Positions 1 through 6,025 of a stretch of 6,331 nt of DNA are shown here, in pieces. The translations under genes were made by a program, and so were the position numbers. Each line of letters starts with the position of its first letter. Position 1 is the stretch's first letter. The notes under the pieces are model-generated. The model made no database searches, was not told where the DNA came from, and worked only from the letters and a program-made list of their open reading frames with translations. The DNA comes from Candidatus Dadabacteria bacterium (GTDB lineage Bacteria > Desulfobacterota_D > UBA1144 > Nemesobacterales > UBA2774), in the NCBI GenBank assembly GCA_020027805.1, contig JAHKKQ010000127.1, positions 1 to 6,331 of the forward strand, given 5' to 3'.

Positions 1-445
1 CAAGAGGGTCGCCCCCGGGCTCATAGAACATCACCGTGAACTCCCCTTCTATCTCCCGGCAGTCTTCGTCCGCGAACCTTATCCCCGCATTGACCTTGGC
101 GGCATTCAGGATATTCCCTTCTCCGTCGAAGGAGAAGTCGAGCGAGGTTGCCAACGCTTCGAGCTTTCCCGTCCTTATCCAGGCCCCCTGGGTGTCGCTG
201 AAGTTAAGAGAGGGCTGTGCTGAGCTCGTTATGAGGATTATGCCCCTCGCGTTCAGGCTCCAGACGCTCTTCGTTCCGTTCCCCTCTTCGACCAGGTAAG
301 TCCCGATGAAGCACTTCGGATATTTATCGCTTCCCCCGGCCTGCGCTTCGGCCGCGAAGAGAGATATTGCAAGCGGCAAAGTAAGAAAAATGAATAACAG
401 GAATACACACGATGGATATCTGCGGTAAGGTCCACGGTTACTCAT
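1..445 (-). CDS. Secreted protein of unknown function (N-terminal part; runs off left edge)
   Basis: The minus-strand frame is open from an ATG at 445 to the window edge, giving 148 residues without a stop; the C-terminus is outside the window. The N-terminus is a signal peptide: basic residues (R4, R8, R9), a hydrophobic stretch at about 13-32 and a likely signal peptidase I site near AEAQA (32-36), so the product is probably periplasmic or secreted. The mature part has C45 and C129, which could form a disulfide, and alternates hydrophobic and polar residues (WSLNARG at 62-68, FSDTQGAW at 82-89, LDFSFDGEG at 102-110), suggesting a small beta-rich or barrel-like fold. I do not recognise the family and assign no function. 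Two ATGs are in frame, at 451 and 445. The AGGGGAG Shine-Dalgarno abuts the first but lies 6 bases before the second, so 445 is preferred. It is divergent from the thioesterase gene. Confidence 0.8.
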   Translation of the reverse strand, partial: MSNRGPYRRYPSCVFLLFIFLTLPLAISLFAAEAQAGGSDKYPKCFIGTYLVEEGNGTKSVWSLNARGIILITSSAQPSLNFSDTQGAWIRTGKLEALATSLDFSFDGEGNILNAAKVNAGIRFADEDCREIEGEFTVMFYEPGGDPL

Positions 446-524
446 GCTCATCTCCCCTGGTCTGCCCCCGTTTGAAATCCGGAGCCGGATTTTTTATTAA
501 TCTGCTTCGGGTAAATCTACACCA

Positions 525-555
525 ATTATAAACCGCGAGTGAAGTGGCCGGGCAA
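525..555 (-). promoter_or_regulatory. Candidate sigma70-type promoter for the secreted-protein gene
   Basis: On the minus strand a perfect TATAAT -10 hexamer (plus 525-530) is preceded by TTGCCC (plus 550-555, 4 of 6 matches to TTGACA). The 19-base spacer is longer than ideal, so the -35 is uncertain. Transcription would start near 518, leaving a leader of roughly 70 bases. This is consensus matching by eye only. Confidence 0.45.
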
Positions 556-568
556 TAAAGCCTTACGG

Positions 569-596
569 TTGAAAAACCCCCGCGCTCGTCTACTAT
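569..596 (+). promoter_or_regulatory. Candidate sigma70-type promoter for the thioesterase gene
   Basis: TTGAAA (569-574, 5 of 6 matches to the -35 consensus) is followed after 16 bases by TACTAT (591-596, 4 of 6 matches to the -10). Transcription would start near 603, about 45 bases before the TTG start codon at 649. It is the best-looking plus-strand pair in the gap between the two divergent genes, but the -10 is imperfect. Confidence 0.4.
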
Positions 597-648
597 ATCA
601 CTGAGCATCTCCGTATAGTTTCAGCAAGATTACGCAGGAGGCGATAAA

Positions 649-1128
649 TTGGGAAATGATTCGGTTAAGGAATCGGTCGAGGTGTCGAACTCCGAGCTCG
701 TCTTCCCGACGCATACGAACCACTACGGCACGATATTCGGGGGAAGGGTGCTCGAGCTGATGGATATGACCGGCGCAATGGCGGCGATGCGTTTCGCGGG
801 CGAGGACACGGTCACCGCGTCCATCGAAGCCGTCGATTTCAAAAAGCCCGTAAAAGTCGGGGACATAATGGAAGTCAAGGCGAGGGTCATCTACACCGCT
901 CATACGTCTATGGTCGTAAAGGTGGACGTCTACAAGGTGGGTAAGTTCAGTCCCGGGGTCGAGTTTACCTGCAGGGGCTATCTCGTCTTTGTCGCCGTGG
1001 ACGCTGACGGAAAGCCGATTCCCGTGCCCGCTCTCAAGGTCGTCACTGAAGAGGACAAGAAGTACTGGAAGATCGGAGAGAGCGTGAAAAACAGGTGCAG
1101 GGAGAGACAGGCGAGTGAGAAGGATTAG
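649..1128 (+). CDS. Acyl-CoA thioesterase, single hotdog domain (YciA/ACOT7-like)
   Basis: This 159-residue protein is the usual size for a single-hotdog acyl-CoA hydrolase, which cleaves acyl-CoA to free fatty acid and CoA in the cytoplasm. The signature is clear: N24 within THTNHYGTIFGG (21-32), then the long hotdog helix LELMDMTGAMAA (35-46) carrying D39. In the ACOT7/YciA family the equivalent Asn and Asp are the catalytic pair, contributed by facing subunits. The segment VDFKKPVKVGDIMEV (62-76) and a beta strand at about 77-95 complete the fold. The start is TTG at 649, supported by AGGAG at 636-640 with an 8-base spacer; no ATG lies between it and the conserved region. The last 15 or so residues are charged and probably disordered. 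It is a single-gene unit, divergent from the secreted-protein gene and convergent with the small lipoprotein gene. The natural chain length of its substrate cannot be read from the sequence. Confidence 0.92.
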   Translation: MGNDSVKESVEVSNSELVFPTHTNHYGTIFGGRVLELMDMTGAMAAMRFAGEDTVTASIEAVDFKKPVKVGDIMEVKARVIYTAHTSMVVKVDVYKVGKFSPGVEFTCRGYLVFVAVDADGKPIPVPALKVVTEEDKKYWKIGESVKNRCRERQASEKD

Positions 1129-1193
1129 ATTCCTTATCTTTCACAGCGCTAACCCGATAATAGTTACACTTGTCTCTATTGTTCGCCGCCGCT

Positions 1194-1460
1194 CTACTCG
1201 GGCATCTGCGATTCCATCTTCTGGCAGGTAGTTGCCGCCTGGTCGCCCGCTCCCTTGACGCAGCTGTACGTGTAGCCCTGGCATAGGGCCATCCAGTTCT
1301 CGCTTCCGTCGGGGTTGATCTTGTGCTCCACGACCTCGATCATGTCGGGTTCGCAGGGCACCTGGCCCGCGGACTGCTCCTGTAACGGCTGAATCACATA
1401 CGGGTTGCCGCAAGAGAGGATAGTTATCAGCACAGCAGGTATTAGTAAAAATCTTTTCAT
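1194..1460 (-). CDS. Small four-cysteine lipoprotein, function unknown
   Basis: This 88-residue protein starts with a lipoprotein signal: MKRF, a hydrophobic core at 5-15, then ILSC with the lipid-attachment cysteine at C17. The residue at -2 is Leu, slightly off the lipobox consensus. G18-N19 follow the cysteine and there is no Asp at +2, so outer-membrane sorting is plausible. The mature 72 residues contain four further cysteines (C36, C60, C67, C79), enough for two disulfides in the periplasm. The middle, WMALCQGYTYSC (56-67), is the most distinctive stretch. I recognise no family. The frame stays open upstream of the ATG at 1460, but this start gives a complete signal peptide and sits after a weak GGTG Shine-Dalgarno. 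A strong promoter lies about 70 bases upstream. Its 3' end faces the thioesterase stop codon across 65 bases with no obvious terminator hairpin. Confidence 0.82.
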   Translation of the reverse strand: MKRFLLIPAVLITILSCGNPYVIQPLQEQSAGQVPCEPDMIEVVEHKINPDGSENWMALCQGYTYSCVKGAGDQAATTCQKMESQMPE

Positions 1461-1527
1461 CTCATCACCGCCGTCTATTATTTTTTTTGTTATGCCCGTC
1501 CGGTTACTCTTGCCCGCTTCGTTTATC

Positions 1528-1556
1528 ATAATAAGCCAGAACGGGTAAATTTTCAA
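1528..1556 (-). promoter_or_regulatory. Sigma70-type promoter for the small lipoprotein gene
   Basis: On the minus strand TTGAAA (plus 1551-1556, 5 of 6 to consensus) is followed after exactly 17 bases by TATTAT (plus 1528-1533, 5 of 6 to consensus). This is the best promoter match seen in the window. Transcription would begin near 1521, giving a leader of about 60 bases before the ATG at 1460. It lies in the 118-base gap shared with the divergent oxidoreductase gene, so both genes could be regulated from the same stretch. Confidence 0.6.
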
Positions 1557-1578
1557 TTTGGGAATCGAGGTGTGTGAA

Positions 1579-2598
1579 ATGAGAGCGATCGTACTCAGGA
1601 AAAACGGCGGACCCGGTGTTCTCCAAACGGAAGAGGTGAAGAAACCCCGGCCGGGGAAGGGGGAGGTCGGGGTTGCGGTCCGGTTCGCGGGCATTAATTA
1701 TGCCGAGATACTGTCGAGGAAGGGGATTTACGGGTGGGCGCCTAAAAAGCCTTATACGCCTGGCATGGAATGTTCGGGTGTGATAGAGGAGACGGGCGAG
1801 GGGGTCGACCGGTCCAGAGCGGGAGAATCTGTGATGGTAGGGGCGAAGTACGGGTGCTATGCCGAGTACGTCGTCGTCCCCGATAACAACGCCGTCCCCG
1901 TGATAGACGGGTTCGGTTATGAGGAGGCGGCTTCATTCCTCGTTAATTATATGACTGCCTGGGTCGTGCTATTCAAGATGGCGCGGGTCGGCAGAGGGGA
2001 GAAGGTGCTCATCACTGCGGCTGCCGGGGGTGTGGGGACCGCGGCGATACAGCTGGCGGCTCATGCGGGCTGTGAGGTCTGCGGCATGGCCGGAAGCCCT
2101 CAAAAATTGGAATTAATTAAATCCCTCGGAGCGTCGGGTGTCTTTAATTACCGTGACCCGGACTGTTTTAAAAACCTGATTGCGTCTACGGGCGGTGTGG
2201 ACGCCGTGATAGAAATGGTCGGCGGGGACGTCTTCAGAAAGAGCATGGACTCGCTCAACACATTCGGAAGGGTCGTGGTCACGGGATTCGCGAGCCTCGA
2301 CCTCAACAAATGGAGCCCTTCGTCCTGGCTCAGTACCTGGAGGGATATACCCAGGGCCGATATAGCGGAGTTAGCCCGGAAATCCATATCCGTAATGTCG
2401 TCGCACCTGGGTTATCTGCTCGACAGTGATCCCGGGAAAATGAGTCAACTCTATGACGAACTGAGGGGGTTTGTTCTGGAGCACGGTATAAGGCCGGTAG
2501 TCAACAGGATATTCGATTTGGAGGAGGCGCCACAGGCTCATAAATACATCGAATCGAGGCAGAGCTCGGGAAAGGTGCTCTTGAAGATAGGCCGGTGA
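1579..2598 (+). CDS. NADPH:quinone oxidoreductase-like MDR enzyme, VAT-1-like, zinc-free
   Basis: This 339-residue protein belongs to the medium-chain dehydrogenase/reductase superfamily. The N-terminal catalytic domain (about 1-125) contains RFAGINYAEIL (35-45) and TPGMECSGVIEETG (60-73). The Rossmann domain carries the dinucleotide motif AAAGGVGTAAIQLA (147-160), typical of NADP(H)-using quinone reductases. I see neither the catalytic zinc ligands nor the structural four-cysteine loop of alcohol dehydrogenases, consistent with the zinc-free quinone oxidoreductase branch. The C-terminal region with WSPSSWLSTW (about 254-263) resembles VAT-1-like members, which carry an insertion here. The expected role is NADPH-dependent reduction of quinones or activated double bonds in the cytoplasm; the real substrate is unknown. 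The ATG at 1579 is chosen because GAGGT at 1567-1571 lies 7 bases before it; an earlier in-frame TTG at 1558 has no comparable ribosome site. The gene stands alone, convergent with the T2SS operon. Confidence 0.9.
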   Translation: MRAIVLRKNGGPGVLQTEEVKKPRPGKGEVGVAVRFAGINYAEILSRKGIYGWAPKKPYTPGMECSGVIEETGEGVDRSRAGESVMVGAKYGCYAEYVVVPDNNAVPVIDGFGYEEAASFLVNYMTAWVVLFKMARVGRGEKVLITAAAGGVGTAAIQLAAHAGCEVCGMAGSPQKLELIKSLGASGVFNYRDPDCFKNLIASTGGVDAVIEMVGGDVFRKSMDSLNTFGRVVVTGFASLDLNKWSPSSWLSTWRDIPRADIAELARKSISVMSSHLGYLLDSDPGKMSQLYDELRGFVLEHGIRPVVNRIFDLEEAPQAHKYIESRQSSGKVLLKIGR

Positions 2599-2680
2599 TG
2601 TTTAACGGCTGATGGAGGTGCGCGGGTCTGCCGGATTACTCATGTGCCGGTTATTGGAGCTATTTGCGAATGAGAACGGT

Positions 2681-3832
2681 CTAGGCCATCTCTTCTTTGC
2701 TCGATACGAGCCTGTCCAGTATCCCCCTCTGAATGGCTTCTATCTCTTCCCCGGCGGTCTTGATTTCATCCGTGGGCTTCCCCCTTTCCCTGCATTCCTC
2801 GACAAGCTCGTCCAGCTTCGCCCCTATGTGCTTTAGCTTCGTCTGGGCTTCGATATTGGCTTTTATCAGCATTTCCTCGCTCTCCCATTCCCGCCTCGAA
2901 TACGCGTCGAGTTCTTTTGCCTGTATGAGCAGCTCCCTCAGCCGGTCCCTCCAGCCGTGGAGCGATTGATGGATGACCGACTGGATTTCGGCTTTTTCCC
3001 CGGGCTCCCTCCATAGTACATTCTCCAGAAAGCGCAGGTCGTCCTCGGAGACCTCGCCCCTCCCCTCGAGGTATGCCCTGGATTTGAGAAGAGAGACCGA
3101 TTGCTTATATCTTCTGTCTGAGGGGGTTATGCCCTTTTTCGCCAGGTCTTTTCTGATACGGGATATGAGCTTCAATATGTTCGAAGGCAGCTTGACCCTT
3201 CCCGCTTCTTCCCGGCAGGAATCGAGCTCCGCCGAGGTGATTGCCCCTTCTGCGGAAATTTCGTTCTCGGTGTTGAGCATCTTAAGAAATCGGAAGTCTT
3301 CTTTTATGTAGTCCACGACGTACCTCAGGAGGAACCTGTCGTAAAGGGCTTCGAGCTCGTCTTCCTCGGAGGGAAGCTCGTTGCTCGCCCCGAATAAAGA
3401 GATAAGCGGTATCCTGACCTTTTCCGTTCCGTTATAAAAGATTCTTTCATTCATAATCGTGAGCAGCGTATTGAGGATCGAGGAGCTGGCTTTAAAGACT
3501 TCGTCCAGGAACGCTATATGCGCTTCAGGGAGCTTCCCCGAGGTGACTCTCCTGTATTCGTCGTTCTCGAGCCCCTTGAGGCTTACTGCGCCGAATAGCT
3601 CCTCGGGTGTGGTGAACTTGGTAAGAAGCCACTGGAAATAGCGGGCTCCGGTTATCTTACGGCAGATTTCGTTAGCAAGCTGGGACTTGGCCGTGCCCGG
3701 AGGGCCGATAAGCAGCAGGTGGCTCCCCGTAAGGAGGGCGCAGAAGGCGCCGTCTATCACGTCGTCCCTTTCGAAGTAACGCGATTTCAGATCGCTTCTT
3801 ATTTTCTTTAATTTTTCTAGAGTTCTTTCCAT
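2681..3832 (-). CDS. MoxR-family AAA+ ATPase, RavA subfamily
   Basis: This 383-residue cytoplasmic AAA+ ATPase carries Walker A GPPGTAKS (43-50), Walker B IAFLDEVFKA (106-115), sensor 1 GASNELP (148-154), a likely arginine finger in YDRFLLR (164-170) and a sensor-2-like SDRRYKQS (238-245). The segments TKFTTPEELFG (71-81), TSGKLPEA (97-104) and LNTLLTIMNER (120-130) closely match the RavA branch of MoxR. Such ATPases act as hexameric chaperone-like machines, usually with a VWA-domain partner (ViaA for RavA). No VWA gene is visible here: the next gene downstream is the unrelated oxidoreductase on the other strand. The C-terminal part (about 283-383) is highly charged and helical, probably coiled coil. 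The protein is shorter than E. coli RavA (about 500 residues). The ATG at 3832 lies inside the end of gspK (16-base overlap), implying translational coupling. No strong Shine-Dalgarno is seen, so it probably depends on ribosomes finishing gspK. It is the last gene of the operon in view. Confidence 0.9.
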   Translation of the reverse strand: MERTLEKLKKIRSDLKSRYFERDDVIDGAFCALLTGSHLLLIGPPGTAKSQLANEICRKITGARYFQWLLTKFTTPEELFGAVSLKGLENDEYRRVTSGKLPEAHIAFLDEVFKASSSILNTLLTIMNERIFYNGTEKVRIPLISLFGASNELPSEEDELEALYDRFLLRYVVDYIKEDFRFLKMLNTENEISAEGAITSAELDSCREEAGRVKLPSNILKLISRIRKDLAKKGITPSDRRYKQSVSLLKSRAYLEGRGEVSEDDLRFLENVLWREPGEKAEIQSVIHQSLHGWRDRLRELLIQAKELDAYSRREWESEEMLIKANIEAQTKLKHIGAKLDELVEECRERGKPTDEIKTAGEEIEAIQRGILDRLVSSKEEMA

Positions 3833-4929
3833 GTCACGATGTCCACTATAACTTCCTGGTCACGTCTGGACTTCTTAAGTACCGCTTCGATTATTCTCTT
3901 TGTCGGGTTCTCCTCGCCGAGACTGCCTACGGCCCGCACAGTGAAAATCTCGCTCTCCCCGCTGCCGAGCACGACGCCTACCAGACCGGCGCCGATCTCG
4001 GATGTCTCGTCGACGCTCTTGGCTATCTCCCTCGCTTTCTGCTGGGTTATTATAGGCGTTTCCTTTCTCTCCTCTATTATCTGATCCGCAATCTGTTCCG
4101 CCACGTCGTCGTCGACCTCCTTTTCGGAGCCTCCGCCCTGGCCCTCGATGGCGGAAACGGCAGATCCTTTTATAGCGGCGATAATCACCGCTTTCGGAGC
4201 CGTGCTGAAGTTTATCTTTTTATCTCGCGGAAAGACAGTGACGAAATCCTTAATCTGGTTATAGAATTCGTCGTCCATGCCGTCTATCATCCTGATTTCC
4301 TGGAGTGTGTCGATAGGGCCGTCCTTTATGCTGTAAGGGTTTTCGAGGCTGGCATAGAAAGACCCGTTCGCTCCCGCCGCGTCCTGATCGTTTTCAGCGC
4401 CGTCGAGCGGGGCGTCCGTCCAGTTAACGAGGCTCGAAATGAACCTCGCGGACTTGGCCTCGTCGACCTCGAGGATTTTGAAAAGCTCGGTGAGCTCGGT
4501 CCGGACCTGCCGGTCTACTTTGTTTGTCGAGCGGCCGACGAGTGAGTTCAGGTTTATCTTCGACCTCTCGTCCGTGACCGTAACGGATACGTTCCCCTGC
4601 CCGACGGGGAAATACGGCACGTTGATCGCCCAGAAGCCCTCCAGGTTCCCGTCTTGTCCGCCGAGGGCTGCGGTCAGCGTGCTGAGCTCTTCAAGCGGCC
4701 TCGCTTTAAGCGTCCCCGCCGCCACGTGCACCCCCGATTTGGCGATATACCGGGCTTTGATTTCGTCCCTCGTGTTTGACGATATCTCCGTATCTATCTG
4801 AGTGAAATAAATAAGGTCCGTTACGAGAATCATAAGGACCGCAATAATGATAATCACTATTACAAGGACGATTCCTTTTTCCTGATCCCTGCTCCTCGCG
4901 CCGTTCGTAATTTGGTATCTGTTTTTCAT
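3817..4929 (-). CDS. gspK: Type II secretion minor pseudopilin GspK
   Basis: This 370-residue protein is the large minor pseudopilin that caps the T2SS pseudopilus tip with GspI and GspJ. A short basic leader ends at EKG (17-19), followed by a long hydrophobic helix (20-42) that anchors the precursor in the inner membrane; prepilin peptidase would cut after G19. The mature protein has Ile rather than Glu at position +5, as expected for GspK, which lacks the Glu5 of other pseudopilins. Family landmarks are VTDERSKINLNSL (118-130), SSLVNWTD (165-172) and KKINFSTAPKAVI (237-249). A Gly-rich then acidic stretch at about 254-275 (with GQGGGSEKE and DDD) looks like an inserted loop, making the protein longer than many GspKs. 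The C-terminal IFTVRAVGSL (328-337) is also typical. The ATG at 4929 follows a weak AGG. It starts 37 bases after the gspJ stop and its own stop overlaps the ATPase start. Confidence 0.93.
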   Translation of the reverse strand: MKNRYQITNGARSRDQEKGIVLVIVIIIIAVLMILVTDLIYFTQIDTEISSNTRDEIKARYIAKSGVHVAAGTLKARPLEELSTLTAALGGQDGNLEGFWAINVPYFPVGQGNVSVTVTDERSKINLNSLVGRSTNKVDRQVRTELTELFKILEVDEAKSARFISSLVNWTDAPLDGAENDQDAAGANGSFYASLENPYSIKDGPIDTLQEIRMIDGMDDEFYNQIKDFVTVFPRDKKINFSTAPKAVIIAAIKGSAVSAIEGQGGGSEKEVDDDVAEQIADQIIEERKETPIITQQKAREIAKSVDETSEIGAGLVGVVLGSGESEIFTVRAVGSLGEENPTKRIIEAVLKKSRRDQEVIVDIVTWKEL

Positions 4930-4966
4930 GGTTGCCTAGTTCGTTTAGTTTGAGAGCTCGCCTGTA

Positions 4967-5626
4967 TTAATTGACTATCGGTATCATTACCAGCGTATTG
5001 AACTGCACGTCATCCCCCCTTGGGTTCTTCAGGACCAGATTTACATTGACAGCGGCCGGCAGAGACAATGTCTCGTTCGAATTCCACTCGGTCGAATAGC
5101 CCTGGGCCTCCCCGGTTTCCGAGATCTTCGGCATATACGTGAGGTTGAAACCCGCAATCCGCTCCGATATCGCATACTGGGTCCCCCCGGTTTCGGACCC
5201 GAACGTCGGGTTGTCTCTCCTCACCAGGGCGAAAAGGTCCGAGTCCTCTATCGGCTCGAGAAAATAGCTTATTTCGCTCTGGTCCGATTCCCTCGCGTCC
5301 TGAGCCGGCGTGCGGGATAGCGAAGTGAAGCTCAATTTACTGTTTTGTCCGTCTTCCACCCCGTAGAAAAACGGGGTGGTAATATTGGTTGATTGCGAAT
5401 TTATAAGTCCCCTGGGAAAAGCGGTCGCCAGGTCTTTTGTGATCTTCGACATGATAATTCTGGCCTCGTGATAAAGCTCGAGCTCTTCCTCTATCCTGTC
5501 CTTCGCCTTGTTTATCTGAAAGAAGGAAGCGTATAGGACAGTGAGGACTATCGACCCTATAAAGATCGCAAGCAGTACTTCGATAAGGGTAAACCCTTTA
5601 CCCGTGGTCCGAGATTGCGGTCGCAA
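4967..5626 (-). CDS. gspJ: Type II secretion minor pseudopilin GspJ
   Basis: This 219-residue type IV prepilin-like protein has leader MRPQSRTTGKG, cleavage after G11, then FTLIEV with the conserved Glu at mature position 5 and a hydrophobic helix to about residue 36. The body fits GspJ: a helical EEELELYHEARIIMSKITKDL segment (46-66), KLSFTSLSR (97-105), an acidic loop leading to SEISYFLEP (117-125), and LPAAVNVNLVL (189-199) near the end. GspJ joins GspI and GspK in the pseudopilus tip complex at the inner membrane and periplasm. The start is TTG at 5626: there is no ATG before the cleavage site, and TAGGGAG (plus 5634-5640) lies 7 bases upstream. The start overlaps the 3' end of gspI by 29 bases, suggesting translational coupling. 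A gap of 37 bases separates it from gspK. Confidence 0.93.
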   Translation of the reverse strand: MRPQSRTTGKGFTLIEVLLAIFIGSIVLTVLYASFFQINKAKDRIEEELELYHEARIIMSKITKDLATAFPRGLINSQSTNITTPFFYGVEDGQNSKLSFTSLSRTPAQDARESDQSEISYFLEPIEDSDLFALVRRDNPTFGSETGGTQYAISERIAGFNLTYMPKISETGEAQGYSTEWNSNETLSLPAAVNVNLVLKNPRGDDVQFNTLVMIPIVN

Positions 5627-6008
5627 CTGTGAACTCCCTACTCCCTTCGTCCCAGGTTATGGTCAGTATCACTATCCTTATTTCGGTCCCGAGCTGCTCT
5701 ATATTGTACGGCTGTACTGATAAATACCATCCGAACTCCGGCTGCTCCTCGAAAACACCCTCCTGGTTCCCGATCTCCGGAAACCCCTCGATCTCGACCT
5801 CTCCGAGCTTCCTTTGAGCGAGGAATGAAGCAATAGTAATGTTCTTCGATTGCGAGGCGAGGACGAGGTTCTTGTTTACGGCGCCGAGCAATATTGCGAG
5901 CGACGATCCGATAATGGCGACAGCAATTATTACCTCGAGAAGCGTAAACCCGGATCCCCGGGTCGGGACTCCCGAGCGGAATCGTGGTTCATCAGCGCAG
6001 ATTTTGAT
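5598..6008 (-). CDS. gspI: Type II secretion minor pseudopilin GspI, with apparent ATC start
   Basis: Counting from the ATC at 6008 this is a 136-residue prepilin-like protein. The leader would be 20 residues ending TRGSG, then FTLLEVIIA (21-29) with Glu at mature position 5, and a hydrophobic helix to about residue 45. The body has the GspI pattern SFLAQRKLGEVEIEGFPE, FGWYLSVQP and RIVILTITWDEG. GspI is a core of the pseudopilus tip with GspJ and GspK. The frame is closed by TAA at 6012-6014, and no ATG, GTG or TTG lies between that stop and the cleavage motif. The ATC at 6006-6008 has GAGGT (6014-6018) 5 bases upstream, an ideal distance. A TTG at 5891 would remove the whole cleavage site and most of the membrane helix and is rejected. 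Explanations are a true ATC start, a base error for ATG, or a frame error (see findings). The family assignment is firm; the exact start is not. Confidence 0.85.
   Translation of the reverse strand: MKICADEPRFRSGVPTRGSGFTLLEVIIAVAIIGSSLAILLGAVNKNLVLASQSKNITIASFLAQRKLGEVEIEGFPEIGNQEGVFEEQPEFGWYLSVQPYNIEQLGTEIRIVILTITWDEGSREFTVATAISDHG
5634..5640 (-). promoter_or_regulatory. Ribosome binding site deciding the gspJ TTG start
   Basis: TAGGGAG on the minus strand lies inside the gspI coding sequence, 7 bases before the TTG at 5626. Its strength and spacing support that TTG as the gspJ start even though it is not ATG. Confidence 0.7.
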
Positions 6009-6013
6009 TTTTT

Positions 6014-6018
6014 ACCTC
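6014..6018 (-). promoter_or_regulatory. Ribosome binding site in front of the ATC codon of gspI
   Basis: GAGGT on the minus strand pairs well with the anti-Shine-Dalgarno end of 16S rRNA. A run of five A residues separates it from the in-frame ATC at 6006-6008. It sits in the 17-base gap after the gspH stop and is the only good ribosome site near the gspI 5' end. Confidence 0.65.
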
Positions 6019-6025
6019 GGCCTGT

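Noticed and set aside
598..903. Minus-strand open frame opposite the thioesterase gene
   Set aside because: It is antisense to a well-supported hotdog coding region, shows no recognisable domain and has no ribosome site; the frame is open because of codon bias of the true gene.
1129..1193. Possible bidirectional terminator between the convergent thioesterase and lipoprotein genes
   Set aside because: I could not find a stable GC-rich stem followed by a T run on either strand.
508..1550. The 9-mer CGGGTAAAT occurs at 508-516 and again at 1542-1550, both in promoter gaps of minus-strand exported-protein genes
   Set aside because: The two copies sit at different positions relative to the -35/-10 elements and have no flanking similarity; a shared 9-mer between two such gaps is not rare enough to call an operator.
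2612..2836. Plus-strand open frame of 74 codons at the convergent junction
   Set aside because: Most of it is antisense to the ATPase C-terminus and its sequence has no domain. The 82-base gap 2599-2680 itself shows no convincing gene or terminator hairpin.
5930..5992. Minus-strand ATG at 5992 as the gspI start
   Set aside because: It is in another frame than FTLLE and hits a stop after 20 codons; it has no Shine-Dalgarno. It would work only if a base is missing from the sequence, so it is kept as a hypothesis in the findings rather than as a gene.
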